5,219 nucleotides of DNA from positions 1 to 5,219 of the forward strand of contig JAITEY010000029.1 in the NCBI GenBank assembly GCA_031281815.1. The letters run 5' to 3'. This DNA is from Desulfovibrio sp. (GTDB taxonomy: Bacteria; Desulfobacterota; Desulfovibrionia; Desulfovibrionales; Desulfovibrionaceae). A program made the position numbers and the translations under genes. Positions within the stretch are counted from its first letter, which is position 1; each line of letters opens with the position of its first letter. The notes beneath the pieces are model-generated. The model was not told the DNA's origin, did not search any database, and worked only from the letters and a program-made list of their open reading frames with translations. This document shows positions 1 through 5,219 of this stretch, piece after piece.

Positions 1-1794
1 CATGTGGACTTTACCGTGGAAGTGGAACGCTGCCTGCGCGTCCTCGACGCGGCCGTCGGCATATTCTGCGCCGTGTCGGGCGTCGAACCGCAGTCGGAAA
101 CGGTATGGAAACAGGCCGATTCCTTCGGTATCCCGCGTCTGGCCGTAGTCAACAAGATGGACCGTCCCGGCGCATGCTTTGCCGCTGTTCTGGACGACAT
201 GCGCCGGCGGCTCGGCGCCTGTCCCCTGGCCGTGACCGTCCCGCTGGGCGAAGGGGGCGAGTTCCGCGGCGTCCTTGATCTCGTGCGGCAGGAAACGCTG
301 CTTTTCGATGCGCGGGAACAGGGCAGAACCGTCACCCGCCTGCCCTACGGCGAGGAAGAAGCCGCTCTGGCCGCGCCCTGGCGCGAAACCCTGCTTGATA
401 CCCTGAGCCTGGAGGACGACGTCCTGCTCGAACACTGCCTCTCCGGCGCGGAAATTCCCCCGGAGATGCTGGACGCCGCCCTGCGCGGGGCGACCCTGGC
501 CCGGCGCATTACCCCCGTCTTTGCCGCATCCGCCCTGCGCAACACGGGCGTACAGCCGGTCCTGGACGCCGTATGCCGCTATCTCCCCGCGCCTTGGGAT
601 ATTCCCCCGCAACAGGCCGTCGACGCCGCGACGGGTGAGGAGTGCCCCTTGCCCCCCGACCCCGCCGGCCCGCCCTGCGCGCTGGTTTTCAAAGTGAGCA
701 TGAGCGGCGGCCGCAAGACGCTCTTCCTGCGCCTGTACTCCGGCGTCATCCGCGAAGGGGACCGCCTGCTCAACAGCGCCGCGGGCAGGGAAGGCCGCGT
801 CATGCGCCTGTTCCGTCTGCGCGCCGACAGGCGAGAAAATCTGGAACAGGCTGAGGCCGGCGATATCGTCGCCGTCCAGGGATTCAAGGATGCCGAAACC
901 GGCGATACCCTGTGCAGCCCCGGCGCGCCGCGCATGCTCGAACGCCTGCGCGACTGGCGGCCGGTCATCTCTCTGGCCTTCGAGCCGAAAAACAGCGAAG
1001 AGGGCGAAAGGCTGGACGCGGCTCTGGAGGCTTTCCGCGCCGAAGACCCCACCCTGGCCCTGGAAACGGAAGAAAGCTCGGGCCGGCGCATCGTTTCCGG
1101 CATGGGCGAACTGCACCTGGAAATTCTGGCCGACCGCATGCGCCGCGAATGGAACGTCGCCCCGCGCGTCGGCAACCCGCAGGTGATACGCCGCGAATGC
1201 GCGGCGACAACAGCGGAAGGCCGAGGAGAGTTCGACCGCGAATTGGGCGACAAACCTCACTACGGGTATGCCGAGGTCCGGGTGTCGCCCCTCGGGCGCG
1301 GGGAGGGCACCGCCGCGGGGTTCGCGCCCGACGCCTACCGGGTCGATGAATGGCGCCGCCCCCTTGTCGCCGCTGCGGAGCAGGGGGCGCGCGACGCCTG
1401 CTGGTCGGGCCCCTCCGGCCTGGAAGTGACGGATACCGCGGTGCTGATCACGGGCATCCGGCGCAGAGCCGACGGCCTGTGCACTGAAGCGGGCATGCAC
1501 GCGGCCGCGCAGCAGGCCGTGCGCGCGGCGTTGGAAAAAGCCGGAAGCCTGATACTGGAACCCATCATGCGCCTTGATCTCGCCGTGCCGGAAGACTTCC
1601 TCGGGGCGACGCTCGCCCTGCTCAGCGCCCGGCAGGCCAAAATAGAAGAAATGGACGACCACGCCGGACAAAAGCTGATCCGGGCGCTGGCCCCCATGCA
1701 CGCCCTTTTCGGGTTTGCAGGCGCCCTGCGCTCGGCTACCCAGGGGCGCGCCGGACTGATCATGCAGTTTCTGCGCTTCGACGCCGCTCTGTGA
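1..1794 (+). CDS. EF-G-type translational GTPase, divergent paralog (5' partial)
   Basis: This is a ribosome-associated GTPase of the elongation factor G family, cytoplasmic, with a predicted role in translocation or ribosome recycling. The frame is open from base 1 and starts inside the G3 motif (HVDF, normally DTPGHVDF), so the GTG at 4 is an internal valine and the P-loop and switch I lie upstream. The 597 visible residues compare with about 690-700 for a full EF-G. In order I see G4 NKMD (nt 151-162), G5 SAL (nt 529-537), domain II (FKVSMSGGRKTLFLRLYSG, then AGDIVAVQGFKDAETGDTL), domain III with SGMGELHLEILADRM (about nt 1096-1140), domain IV, and domain V ending in LRSATQGRAG. Domain IV is odd: the canonical GGRGQYGH is GDKPHYGY here, and the tip HxVDSS is ADGLCT. 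This argues for a second, specialised EF-G rather than the housekeeping FusA. Family assignment is firm; exact role is inferred. No operon partner is visible. Confidence 0.93.
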   Translation, partial: HVDFTVEVERCLRVLDAAVGIFCAVSGVEPQSETVWKQADSFGIPRLAVVNKMDRPGACFAAVLDDMRRRLGACPLAVTVPLGEGGEFRGVLDLVRQETLLFDAREQGRTVTRLPYGEEEAALAAPWRETLLDTLSLEDDVLLEHCLSGAEIPPEMLDAALRGATLARRITPVFAASALRNTGVQPVLDAVCRYLPAPWDIPPQQAVDAATGEECPLPPDPAGPPCALVFKVSMSGGRKTLFLRLYSGVIREGDRLLNSAAGREGRVMRLFRLRADRRENLEQAEAGDIVAVQGFKDAETGDTLCSPGAPRMLERLRDWRPVISLAFEPKNSEEGERLDAALEAFRAEDPTLALETEESSGRRIVSGMGELHLEILADRMRREWNVAPRVGNPQVIRRECAATTAEGRGEFDRELGDKPHYGYAEVRVSPLGRGEGTAAGFAPDAYRVDEWRRPLVAAAEQGARDACWSGPSGLEVTDTAVLITGIRRRADGLCTEAGMHAAAQQAVRAALEKAGSLILEPIMRLDLAVPEDFLGATLALLSARQAKIEEMDDHAGQKLIRALAPMHALFGFAGALRSATQGRAGLIMQFLRFDAAL

Positions 1795-1852
1795 ACGGTG
1801 CAAGGCATCCCGAGGAGATTTGGAACTGCTGCCGGGTAACACCTGTTTTTAC

Positions 1853-1908
1853 GCCTCCGGCGGCCGGGGCGCTGCCCCGGACCCTCGGCCTGAGCAGGCG
1901 CAAGGCCG
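1853..1908. repeat. Hairpin repeat copy 1, possible terminator of the EF-G gene
   Basis: This GC-rich intergenic element lies 58 bases after the EF-G stop. It starts with GCCTCCGGCGGCCGGGG. It holds a perfect 7-bp stem, CCGGGGC (1864-1870) and GCCCCGG (1874-1880) with a GCT loop, then a second stem of CGGCCT (1886-1891) with AGGCCG (1903-1908). The first stem overlaps an alternative one, CCTCCGG/CCGGGGC-like, so the two folds compete. The core recurs at 1926-1986 and 3221-3306. A short T-run (1846-1850) lies before it, not after, so classical intrinsic termination is unproven. The element may instead be a REP-like repeat. Confidence 0.7.
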
Positions 1909-1925
1909 AACATTGAAACATTGCA

Positions 1926-1986
1926 ATTGATTTATATGCCTCCGGCGGCCGGGGGAAATGATTTCCCCCGGACCCCCTCATAAGGG
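1926..1986. repeat. Hairpin repeat copy 2, left boundary of the rearranged interval
   Basis: The element begins with ATTGATTT-A-TATGCC, shares the core CCTCCGGCGGCCGGGG with the other copies, and forms an almost perfect palindrome: CCGGGGGAAAT (1949-1959), G, ATTTCCCCCGG (1961-1971). A small CCCT/AGGG hairpin follows at 1975-1986. An alternative stem, CCTCCGG with CCGGGGG (one T-G wobble, CGG loop), uses the left arm of the palindrome. It runs directly into the Fic remnant, whose reading frame opens at the TAA at 1981-1983. It matches copy 3 in the same orientation, including the AT-rich lead-in, which makes the two a direct-repeat pair. Confidence 0.8.
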
Positions 1987-2286
1987 ACAGCGCGAAAATT
2001 TATTCCGTTTCAGGACGGCAACGGGCGCTTGTCCCGTATTCTGACCACGCTTCTGCTGTTACGCTGCGGTTATGCCTACACGCCGTACAGTTCTCTTGAG
2101 AGTGTCATCGAAAACAACAAAGAGGGCTATTACTTGGCCTTGCGCCGGACGCAAACAACAATCCGCACGGACGCTCCCGACCGGCACCCCTGGCTGTTGT
2201 TTTTCCTACGTTCCCTGCATCGGCACCGGCAAGCGGATTCTCAGCATTCACCAAGAACCTCAATAAGTTTATTCGGCTCGGAATGA
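1984..2286 (+). pseudogene. Fic-domain protein remnant (truncated at both ends)
   Basis: Translating from the stop at 1981-1983 gives GTARKFIPFQDGNGRLSRIL and then a long stretch typical of Fic proteins: TTLLLLRCGYAYTPYSSLES, then VIENNKEGYYLALRRTQTTI and HPWLLFFLRSL. Fic proteins transfer AMP or related groups to target hydroxyls using the motif HPFx(D/E)GN(G/K)R. Here the loop Asp, Gly, Asn and Arg are present (PFQDGNGR, about nt 2005-2028), but the catalytic His that should precede Pro is missing, and everything N-terminal to the motif is absent. Similarity fades near nt 2240, where the oppositely oriented glycosyltransferase gene ends; the last ~15 codons to the TGA at 2284-2286 look unrelated. 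I see no convincing start or ribosome binding site. It is a decayed gene, cut on the left by repeat copy 2 and on the right by the glycosyltransferase segment. Translation from the TTG at 2029 is possible but would lack the whole catalytic motif. Confidence 0.8.
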
Positions 2287-3143
2287 TAAAAAAGAGAAAC
2301 CGGCCACTCTTCATTAATAGGCTGCAAATCAAAAATGTATTGATTAAATTCAACGTTTCTCTTTTGAAAGACATAAGGAATGGTTTTTGGTATATCTCTT
2401 CTTCTGTTGAAAACAATAAATTTACTCCTTATTTCTTTCGCGAAAAGTAAAGAAAAAAACGCTGAACCGTCAAATCCGGCGACAACATCAGACGTACTTA
2501 TCAATCTGACTTGTTCTCGAAAATGCAACGCCTCCGGATGGATTATAGTGTAGCCGATTTTTCTTAATTTTTCTTCAATTTCATGTTCATTTGTCACCTT
2601 GCCGTTTTTCAACTTAGACCTGGACAGCCATATCTTTTCTTTTGTTGTCTTTGATTTATTGCCGTTTTTTGAAAAAGTAAAATATTGCATTTTATTGATT
2701 TGTTCATCTATTATAAATAACGGGCTTATTGAGCTTCCGGGGGGAGAGTATATAAGGTTATTTACAGATGTCGGAATTTTTACAAGGCGTATTTCGTTGC
2801 GTATGCCTATTGTTTTGAAGAGTAGACTATGTACATCATAGATTTTATCGTTCGGACTTATAAAGAGGATTGGATAATCTTTACATTGTCGTATTGCATA
2901 TAATCTTGATAGAGACTCCCATATAAAATGTCCAAAATGTCCGAACAGACATCCGCCGTAGATGTATGTGCCGCTCAATTCTTCAACATATTTTTGAAAT
3001 AGTGCCGGCTTCCCTCTGTGCAATAAACTGTCTTCCACAAATTGTCCTTCGGCAGTGTACACGCCCCCGGTAAACGAATCCATAGTTCCGTCCAGGGGAA
3101 GTAGGACGGTATTTTTGAGCAGGCTGATATTTGCGGTATTCAT
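2241..3143 (-). CDS. GT61/DUF563-type glycosyltransferase, AT-rich
   Basis: This is a predicted cytoplasmic glycosyltransferase of the GT61 (DUF563) type, a family found in capsule, LPS and protein-glycan pathways; donor and acceptor cannot be read from the sequence. Of its 300 residues, 58-80 carry GTYIYGGCLFGHFGHFIWES (the family's GG..HFGHF.ESL.R signature). Residues 171-178 carry IWLSRSKL. Residues 186-205 are the E-E-LRKIGY-I-HPE block. Residues 208-235 carry FREQVRLISTSDVVAGFDGS, the counterpart of the usual GPHGA/S loop, with FD in place of PH. No signal peptide or membrane segment is evident. The ATG at 3143 is the first in frame, but the Shine-Dalgarno in front of it is weak (AAGG about 15 bases upstream). 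Met21 is an alternative start, but residues before it fit the family's N-terminal xxVLLPLDG strand. At 300 residues it is on the short side for the family. Base composition is visibly AT-rich and lysine/isoleucine-rich, unlike both neighbours, which suggests horizontal acquisition. No other polysaccharide gene is in view. Its 3' end overlaps the Fic remnant by 46 bases. Confidence 0.85.
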   Translation of the reverse strand: MNTANISLLKNTVLLPLDGTMDSFTGGVYTAEGQFVEDSLLHRGKPALFQKYVEELSGTYIYGGCLFGHFGHFIWESLSRLYAIRQCKDYPILFISPNDKIYDVHSLLFKTIGIRNEIRLVKIPTSVNNLIYSPPGSSISPLFIIDEQINKMQYFTFSKNGNKSKTTKEKIWLSRSKLKNGKVTNEHEIEEKLRKIGYTIIHPEALHFREQVRLISTSDVVAGFDGSAFFSLLFAKEIRSKFIVFNRRRDIPKTIPYVFQKRNVEFNQYIFDLQPINEEWPVSLFYHSEPNKLIEVLGEC

Positions 3144-3220
3144 ACAGATAGAGCAAGCCTTGCATTTACGTTCTTGTACGGAGCCTGAGCTGTCGCAGGT
3201 AAGCGCCGGAGTAGATTAAC
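3144..3220. other. Short intergenic segment upstream of the glycosyltransferase gene
   Basis: These 77 bases separate the glycosyltransferase start from repeat copy 3. Any minus-strand promoter for that gene would have to lie here or inside the repeat; I see no convincing -35/-10 pair. The right half (about 3175-3210) is more GC-rich than the glycosyltransferase gene and reads on the + strand as EPELSQVSAGVD followed by TAA, which could be the tail of a lost gene, but I cannot identify it. Confidence 0.35.
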
Positions 3221-3306
3221 ATTGATTTTGTATGCCTCCGGCGGCCGGAGGAAATGATTTCCCCAGTCGGCCCTGCGCCGGCTCAGACCGACTCCCCTCA
3301 TCGGGG
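3221..3306. repeat. Hairpin repeat copy 3, with an extra inserted hairpin
   Basis: Same orientation and lead-in as copy 2 (ATTGATTTTGTATGCC). The first stem is perfect here: CCTCCGG, CGG, CCGGAGG. It is followed by GGAAAT-G-ATTTCC. In place of the CGGA found in copy 2 there is a 29-base block at 3265-3293 bounded by AGTCGG and CCGACT, which can fold as its own hairpin. The element then rejoins the shared CCCCTCAT and ends in CCCC (3294-3297) TCATC GGGG (3303-3306). It lies between two minus-strand genes, just downstream of the REC-HD-GYP stop, so read on the minus strand it could stop transcription coming from that gene. Confidence 0.8.
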
Positions 3307-3332
3307 ATACACATTCTCAAAGTTGCAACGCG

Positions 3333-4409
3333 CTAGCGGCAGTGTTCGGCAATACTTGCGAAATCGTCGGTCACCCGACTGAACACGTCAACCAATACGG
3401 GGTCGAAATGGCTTCCCCGTCCGGCCAGGATGATTGCTTCGGCTTCCTTTGTCGTGAGCGGGGCTTTGTAAGGCCGTGACGAAATCAGCGCATCGTAGAC
3501 GTCGGCTATGGCCATCAACCGTCCTTCCAGGGGGATGTCGTCGCCGCGCAGACCCGCGGGGTACCCCGAACCGTCCCATTTCTCATGATGCGCGCCGACG
3601 ATGCTGCGCGCATAGCGCAGAAAAGCCCGTTCCGACGTCCTTTTCGCAATTCCGTCTATGGTCGCCGCCCCGATGGTCACATGTGTTTTCATTTCCTCGA
3701 ATTCCTCCGGCGTCAGCTTGCCGGGCTTGTTCAGAATTGCGTCGCGGATGGCGATTTTTCCTACATCGTGAAGTTGCGCGGACTGAATCAACAAATCAAT
3801 ATCCCATGATGAAAGCACATCGTTATAAATTTTCTCTTCAAGCATCTTGTTTACCAGGACTTCAAGATACATTTGTGTCCGTATGACATGTCCGCCTGTC
3901 GGGTTGTCCTTGCATTCGACCATGTCGGCTACAGTGGAAAGCACGGCATTTTGCAGTTCAACGACCTGTGCTGTTTTGTCCCGCACCATTTGCTGCAGGT
4001 TGTCGTTGTAATTTTTCAATTCCTTTTTCTGGGACGCAATCAGAAGATGGTTTTCGATGCGCTTCAGCAGGAGCGGCGCGGAAAACGGCTTGGTCACATA
4101 ATCGATGGCTCCCAGGCTGAGGCCTTCCAATTCGCTGCGTTCATCCGACCGTGAGGTCAGGAAAATAACCGGTATATCGGCCCGGCGCGCATCGGCTTTC
4201 AACAGCCGGAGCGTTTCACAGCCGTCCATCTCCGGCATCACGATGTCGAGCAGGATGAGGTCCGGCGTCACATGTTGCAATATTTCGAACATCTTTTTTG
4301 CCGAGGGGCACGGGTACACTTCGTAGCTGTCTTTCAGCATGGATTTGCCCATGGCAAGATTGGCCGCGTTATCGTCGACCAACACGATCCTGCATCGTCT
4401 GCTCTGCAT
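3333..4409 (-). CDS. Response regulator with HD-GYP domain (predicted c-di-GMP phosphodiesterase)
   Basis: This complete 358-residue cytoplasmic two-domain protein is of the RpfG type: phosphorylation of the receiver is expected to control hydrolysis of cyclic di-GMP. The REC domain covers about residues 6-122, with acidic pair D12-D13, phospho-acceptor D55 in LILLDIVMPEMDG, switch T85 and K107 in VTKPF. A helical, probably coiled-coil linker spans about 122-155. The HD-GYP domain covers about 155-350 and retains the metal and catalytic set: E165, D168 and H174 (ECKDNPTGGH), HD at 214-215 with K218 (HDVGK), H243, H274-H275 (HHEKWDGSGYP, GYP at 282-284) and D303 (IADVYDAL), followed by SSRPYK. 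No key residue is missing, so activity is likely. The ATG at 4409 places the first receiver strand (CRIVLVDD) at the usual distance from the start and is preceded by the purine-rich GAGAAAGACA. It lies 165 bases downstream of a sigma-54 activator gene on the same strand. No histidine kinase is visible. Confidence 0.97.
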   Translation of the reverse strand: MQSRRCRIVLVDDNAANLAMGKSMLKDSYEVYPCPSAKKMFEILQHVTPDLILLDIVMPEMDGCETLRLLKADARRADIPVIFLTSRSDERSELEGLSLGAIDYVTKPFSAPLLLKRIENHLLIASQKKELKNYNDNLQQMVRDKTAQVVELQNAVLSTVADMVECKDNPTGGHVIRTQMYLEVLVNKMLEEKIYNDVLSSWDIDLLIQSAQLHDVGKIAIRDAILNKPGKLTPEEFEEMKTHVTIGAATIDGIAKRTSERAFLRYARSIVGAHHEKWDGSGYPAGLRGDDIPLEGRLMAIADVYDALISSRPYKAPLTTKEAEAIILAGRGSHFDPVLVDVFSRVTDDFASIAEHCR

Positions 4410-4454
4410 TGTCTTTCTCTGCCTTTACGCCGTGCGGGCGCAAGCGGGGAGCGC

Positions 4455-4515
4455 GTCTTCCGCGGGAGACTCCGAAGCGTCGCCTGCGCAACCCGGACAA
4501 CGCCGTCGCGCAGGC
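4455..4515. repeat. Inverted repeats in the spacer upstream of the REC-HD-GYP gene
   Basis: The 165-base spacer (4410-4574) holds a perfect 8-bp inverted repeat, GCCTGCGC (4482-4489) and GCGCAGGC (4508-4515), with an 18-base loop. A smaller hairpin lies at 4455-4470 (GTCT...AGAC with TCC/GGG pairing). On the + strand the right arm is followed by TTTT, which resembles a weak terminator, but no + strand gene leads into it. On the minus strand it sits between the activator stop and the REC-HD-GYP start, where it could be an attenuating structure or a binding site. The function is not determined by the sequence. Confidence 0.4.
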
Positions 4516-4574
4516 TTTTCTCCGAAGGGAGCCGTATTTTGTCGGGCGGCGCAGGCGCGCCGGCCGTTGTTTCC

Positions 4575-5219
4575 TCAGATGCCGGCGGGGCTTTCCAGGG
4601 ATTGACGCAACGCTCCGAGGCTGATGTTGTATTTTTCCATTTTGGCGTACAGGGTTGAACGGTGTACGGCCAAAGCCTTGGCGGCCTTGCTGCAGTTGCA
4701 GGTATACTTGAGCAGGGTTTTCACGATCAGGTCGCGCTCCCGGTCGACCACCATCTCGTTCAGCGCCGTGCCGGCGTTGATGCCCATGCCGTTTTCGGTA
4801 AGCATGCGTGAAGGCAGATGCTCGGGTTTAATGATGTCGCGGTCGCAGGTCATGAAGCAACGGCCGATAATGTTTTTCAGTTCCCGAATATTGCCCGGCC
4901 AGGAATAATTCTGCAGACAGGCGATGGTTTCCAGGGCAATGGACCGCTTCTGCGCATAGGTGTTGTTCAATTCTTCCAGAAAGCCGTATGTCAGGGCGGG
5001 GATGTCCTCTTTTCTTTCGCGCAGCGGCGGTATGAACACCGGCAGCACGTTGAGGCGGTAGTACAGGTCCTCGCGGAAGGTCTTGTCCTTGATTTTCTGC
5101 TCCAGGTTCTGATTGGTGGCCGCCAGGATGCGCACGTCCACGCGGGTGGGGCGCTCGCTCCCCACCTTTTCAATCACGTTGTCCTGCAGTACGCGCAGCA
5201 GCTTCACCTGCATGGACAG
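4575..5219 (-). CDS. Sigma-54-dependent transcriptional activator, C-terminal part (5' partial)
   Basis: The C-terminal 214 residues of an NtrC-family enhancer-binding protein, which uses ATP hydrolysis to open promoters held by sigma-54 RNA polymerase. The frame is open to the last base (LSMQVKLLRVLQD), so the ATG at 5213 is internal; the sensory domain, Walker A, GAFTGA loop and Walker B lie beyond the window. Visible in order: sensor I region RVDVRILAATNQNLEQ (26-41), arginine-finger segment FREDLYYRLNVLPVFIPPLR (48-67), sensor II YSWPGNIREL (105-114), then after a linker a Fis-type helix-turn-helix (about 159-199, ERDLIVKTLLKYTCNCSKAA and VHRSTLYAKMEKY). The HTH has CNC where many family members have GNK or GNR. 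It is a group-standard activator; its target promoters and signal cannot be inferred. The REC-HD-GYP gene follows on the same strand, so co-transcription or joint signalling is plausible. I found no clear intrinsic terminator after its stop. Confidence 0.96.
   Translation of the reverse strand: MSMQVKLLRVLQDNVIEKVGSERPTRVDVRILAATNQNLEQKIKDKTFREDLYYRLNVLPVFIPPLRERKEDIPALTYGFLEELNNTYAQKRSIALETIACLQNYSWPGNIRELKNIIGRCFMTCDRDIIKPEHLPSRMLTENGMGINAGTALNEMVVDRERDLIVKTLLKYTCNCSKAAKALAVHRSTLYAKMEKYNISLGALRQSLESPAGI

Noticed and set aside
4..6. GTG at position 4 as a start codon of the EF-G gene
   Set aside because: It encodes the Val of the G3 motif HVDF, and the frame is open to base 1, so the true start lies upstream.
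1..1794. Tetracycline-resistance ribosomal protection protein (TetM type)
   Set aside because: The segments HVDFTVEVER, VNKMDRPGA and SATQGRA follow EF-G; TetM-type proteins have different residues at these places.
1795..1852. Intrinsic terminator directly after the EF-G stop (GGTAACACC then TGTTTTT near 1836-1850)
   Set aside because: The stem is only 3 bp (GGT-AAC-ACC), too weak to call despite the following T-run.
579..1913. Long minus-strand open frames opposite the EF-G gene (579-1253 and 1335-1913)
   Set aside because: They lie opposite a clear EF-G coding region in GC-rich DNA, have low-complexity Arg/Ser/Pro-rich translations and show no recognisable domain.
2599..2841. Plus-strand 80-codon open frame inside the glycosyltransferase gene
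   Set aside because: The opposite strand encodes a conserved GT61-type protein over the same bases; the hydrophobic translation reflects AT-rich antisense sequence.
3476..3886. Plus-strand open frames opposite the REC-HD-GYP gene, and similar ones at 3873-4658
   Set aside because: Antisense shadows of a complete, motif-rich gene; the translations show no domain and no ribosome binding site stands out.
4410..4574. Sigma-54 -24/-12 promoter or c-di-GMP riboswitch upstream of the REC-HD-GYP gene
   Set aside because: TTGC occurs on the minus strand, but no GG is placed at the required spacing; no GEMM riboswitch core sequence is recognisable.
1..5219. tRNA or rRNA genes, CRISPR array, transposase or integrase
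   Set aside because: No cloverleaf, regularly spaced short repeats or recombinase motifs were found on either strand; the three hairpin repeats are too few and too irregularly spaced for a CRISPR array.

Overview
The window looks like chromosomal DNA of a GC-rich Gram-negative bacterium. GC-rich codon use, a sigma-54 activator next to a REC-HD-GYP gene, and intergenic hairpins built on GCCTCCGGCGGCC are all reminiscent of Desulfovibrionaceae. That assignment is an inference; no rRNA or other marker gene is present.

Layout, left to right. (1) Positions 1-1794, + strand: most of an EF-G-type translational GTPase whose first ~90 codons lie outside the window. Its G domain, domain III and domain V look normal, but the domain IV tip residues of canonical EF-G are replaced, so it is probably a specialised paralog. 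(2) Positions 1795-1983: no gene, but two copies of a GC-rich hairpin repeat. (3) Positions 1984-2286, + strand: the remnant of a Fic-domain protein, starting within the Fic signature motif and directly abutting repeat copy 2. (4) Positions 2241-3143, - strand: a visibly AT-rich gene for a GT61/DUF563-type glycosyltransferase, probably acquired. (5) Positions 3144-3332: no gene, with a third copy of the repeat carrying an extra hairpin. (6) Positions 3333-4409, - strand: a complete response regulator with an HD-GYP output domain, a predicted c-di-GMP phosphodiesterase. (7) Positions 4410-4574: a spacer with an 8-bp inverted repeat. (8) Positions 4575-5219, - strand: the C-terminal part of a sigma-54-dependent activator (AAA+ end plus Fis-type HTH), cut by the window edge.

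The activator and the REC-HD-GYP gene run in the same direction and may form one signalling unit linking phosphorelay input to c-di-GMP turnover. The glycosyltransferase and the Fic remnant form a different kind of DNA: a ~1.3 kb segment bracketed by direct copies of the hairpin repeat, containing one broken gene and one compositionally foreign surface-polysaccharide gene. This suggests that repeat-mediated rearrangement shaped the interval. I see no strong case for a wholly new multi-gene system. The most unusual items are the repeat-bracketed interval, the alternative-stem architecture of the repeats, and the divergent EF-G domain IV.
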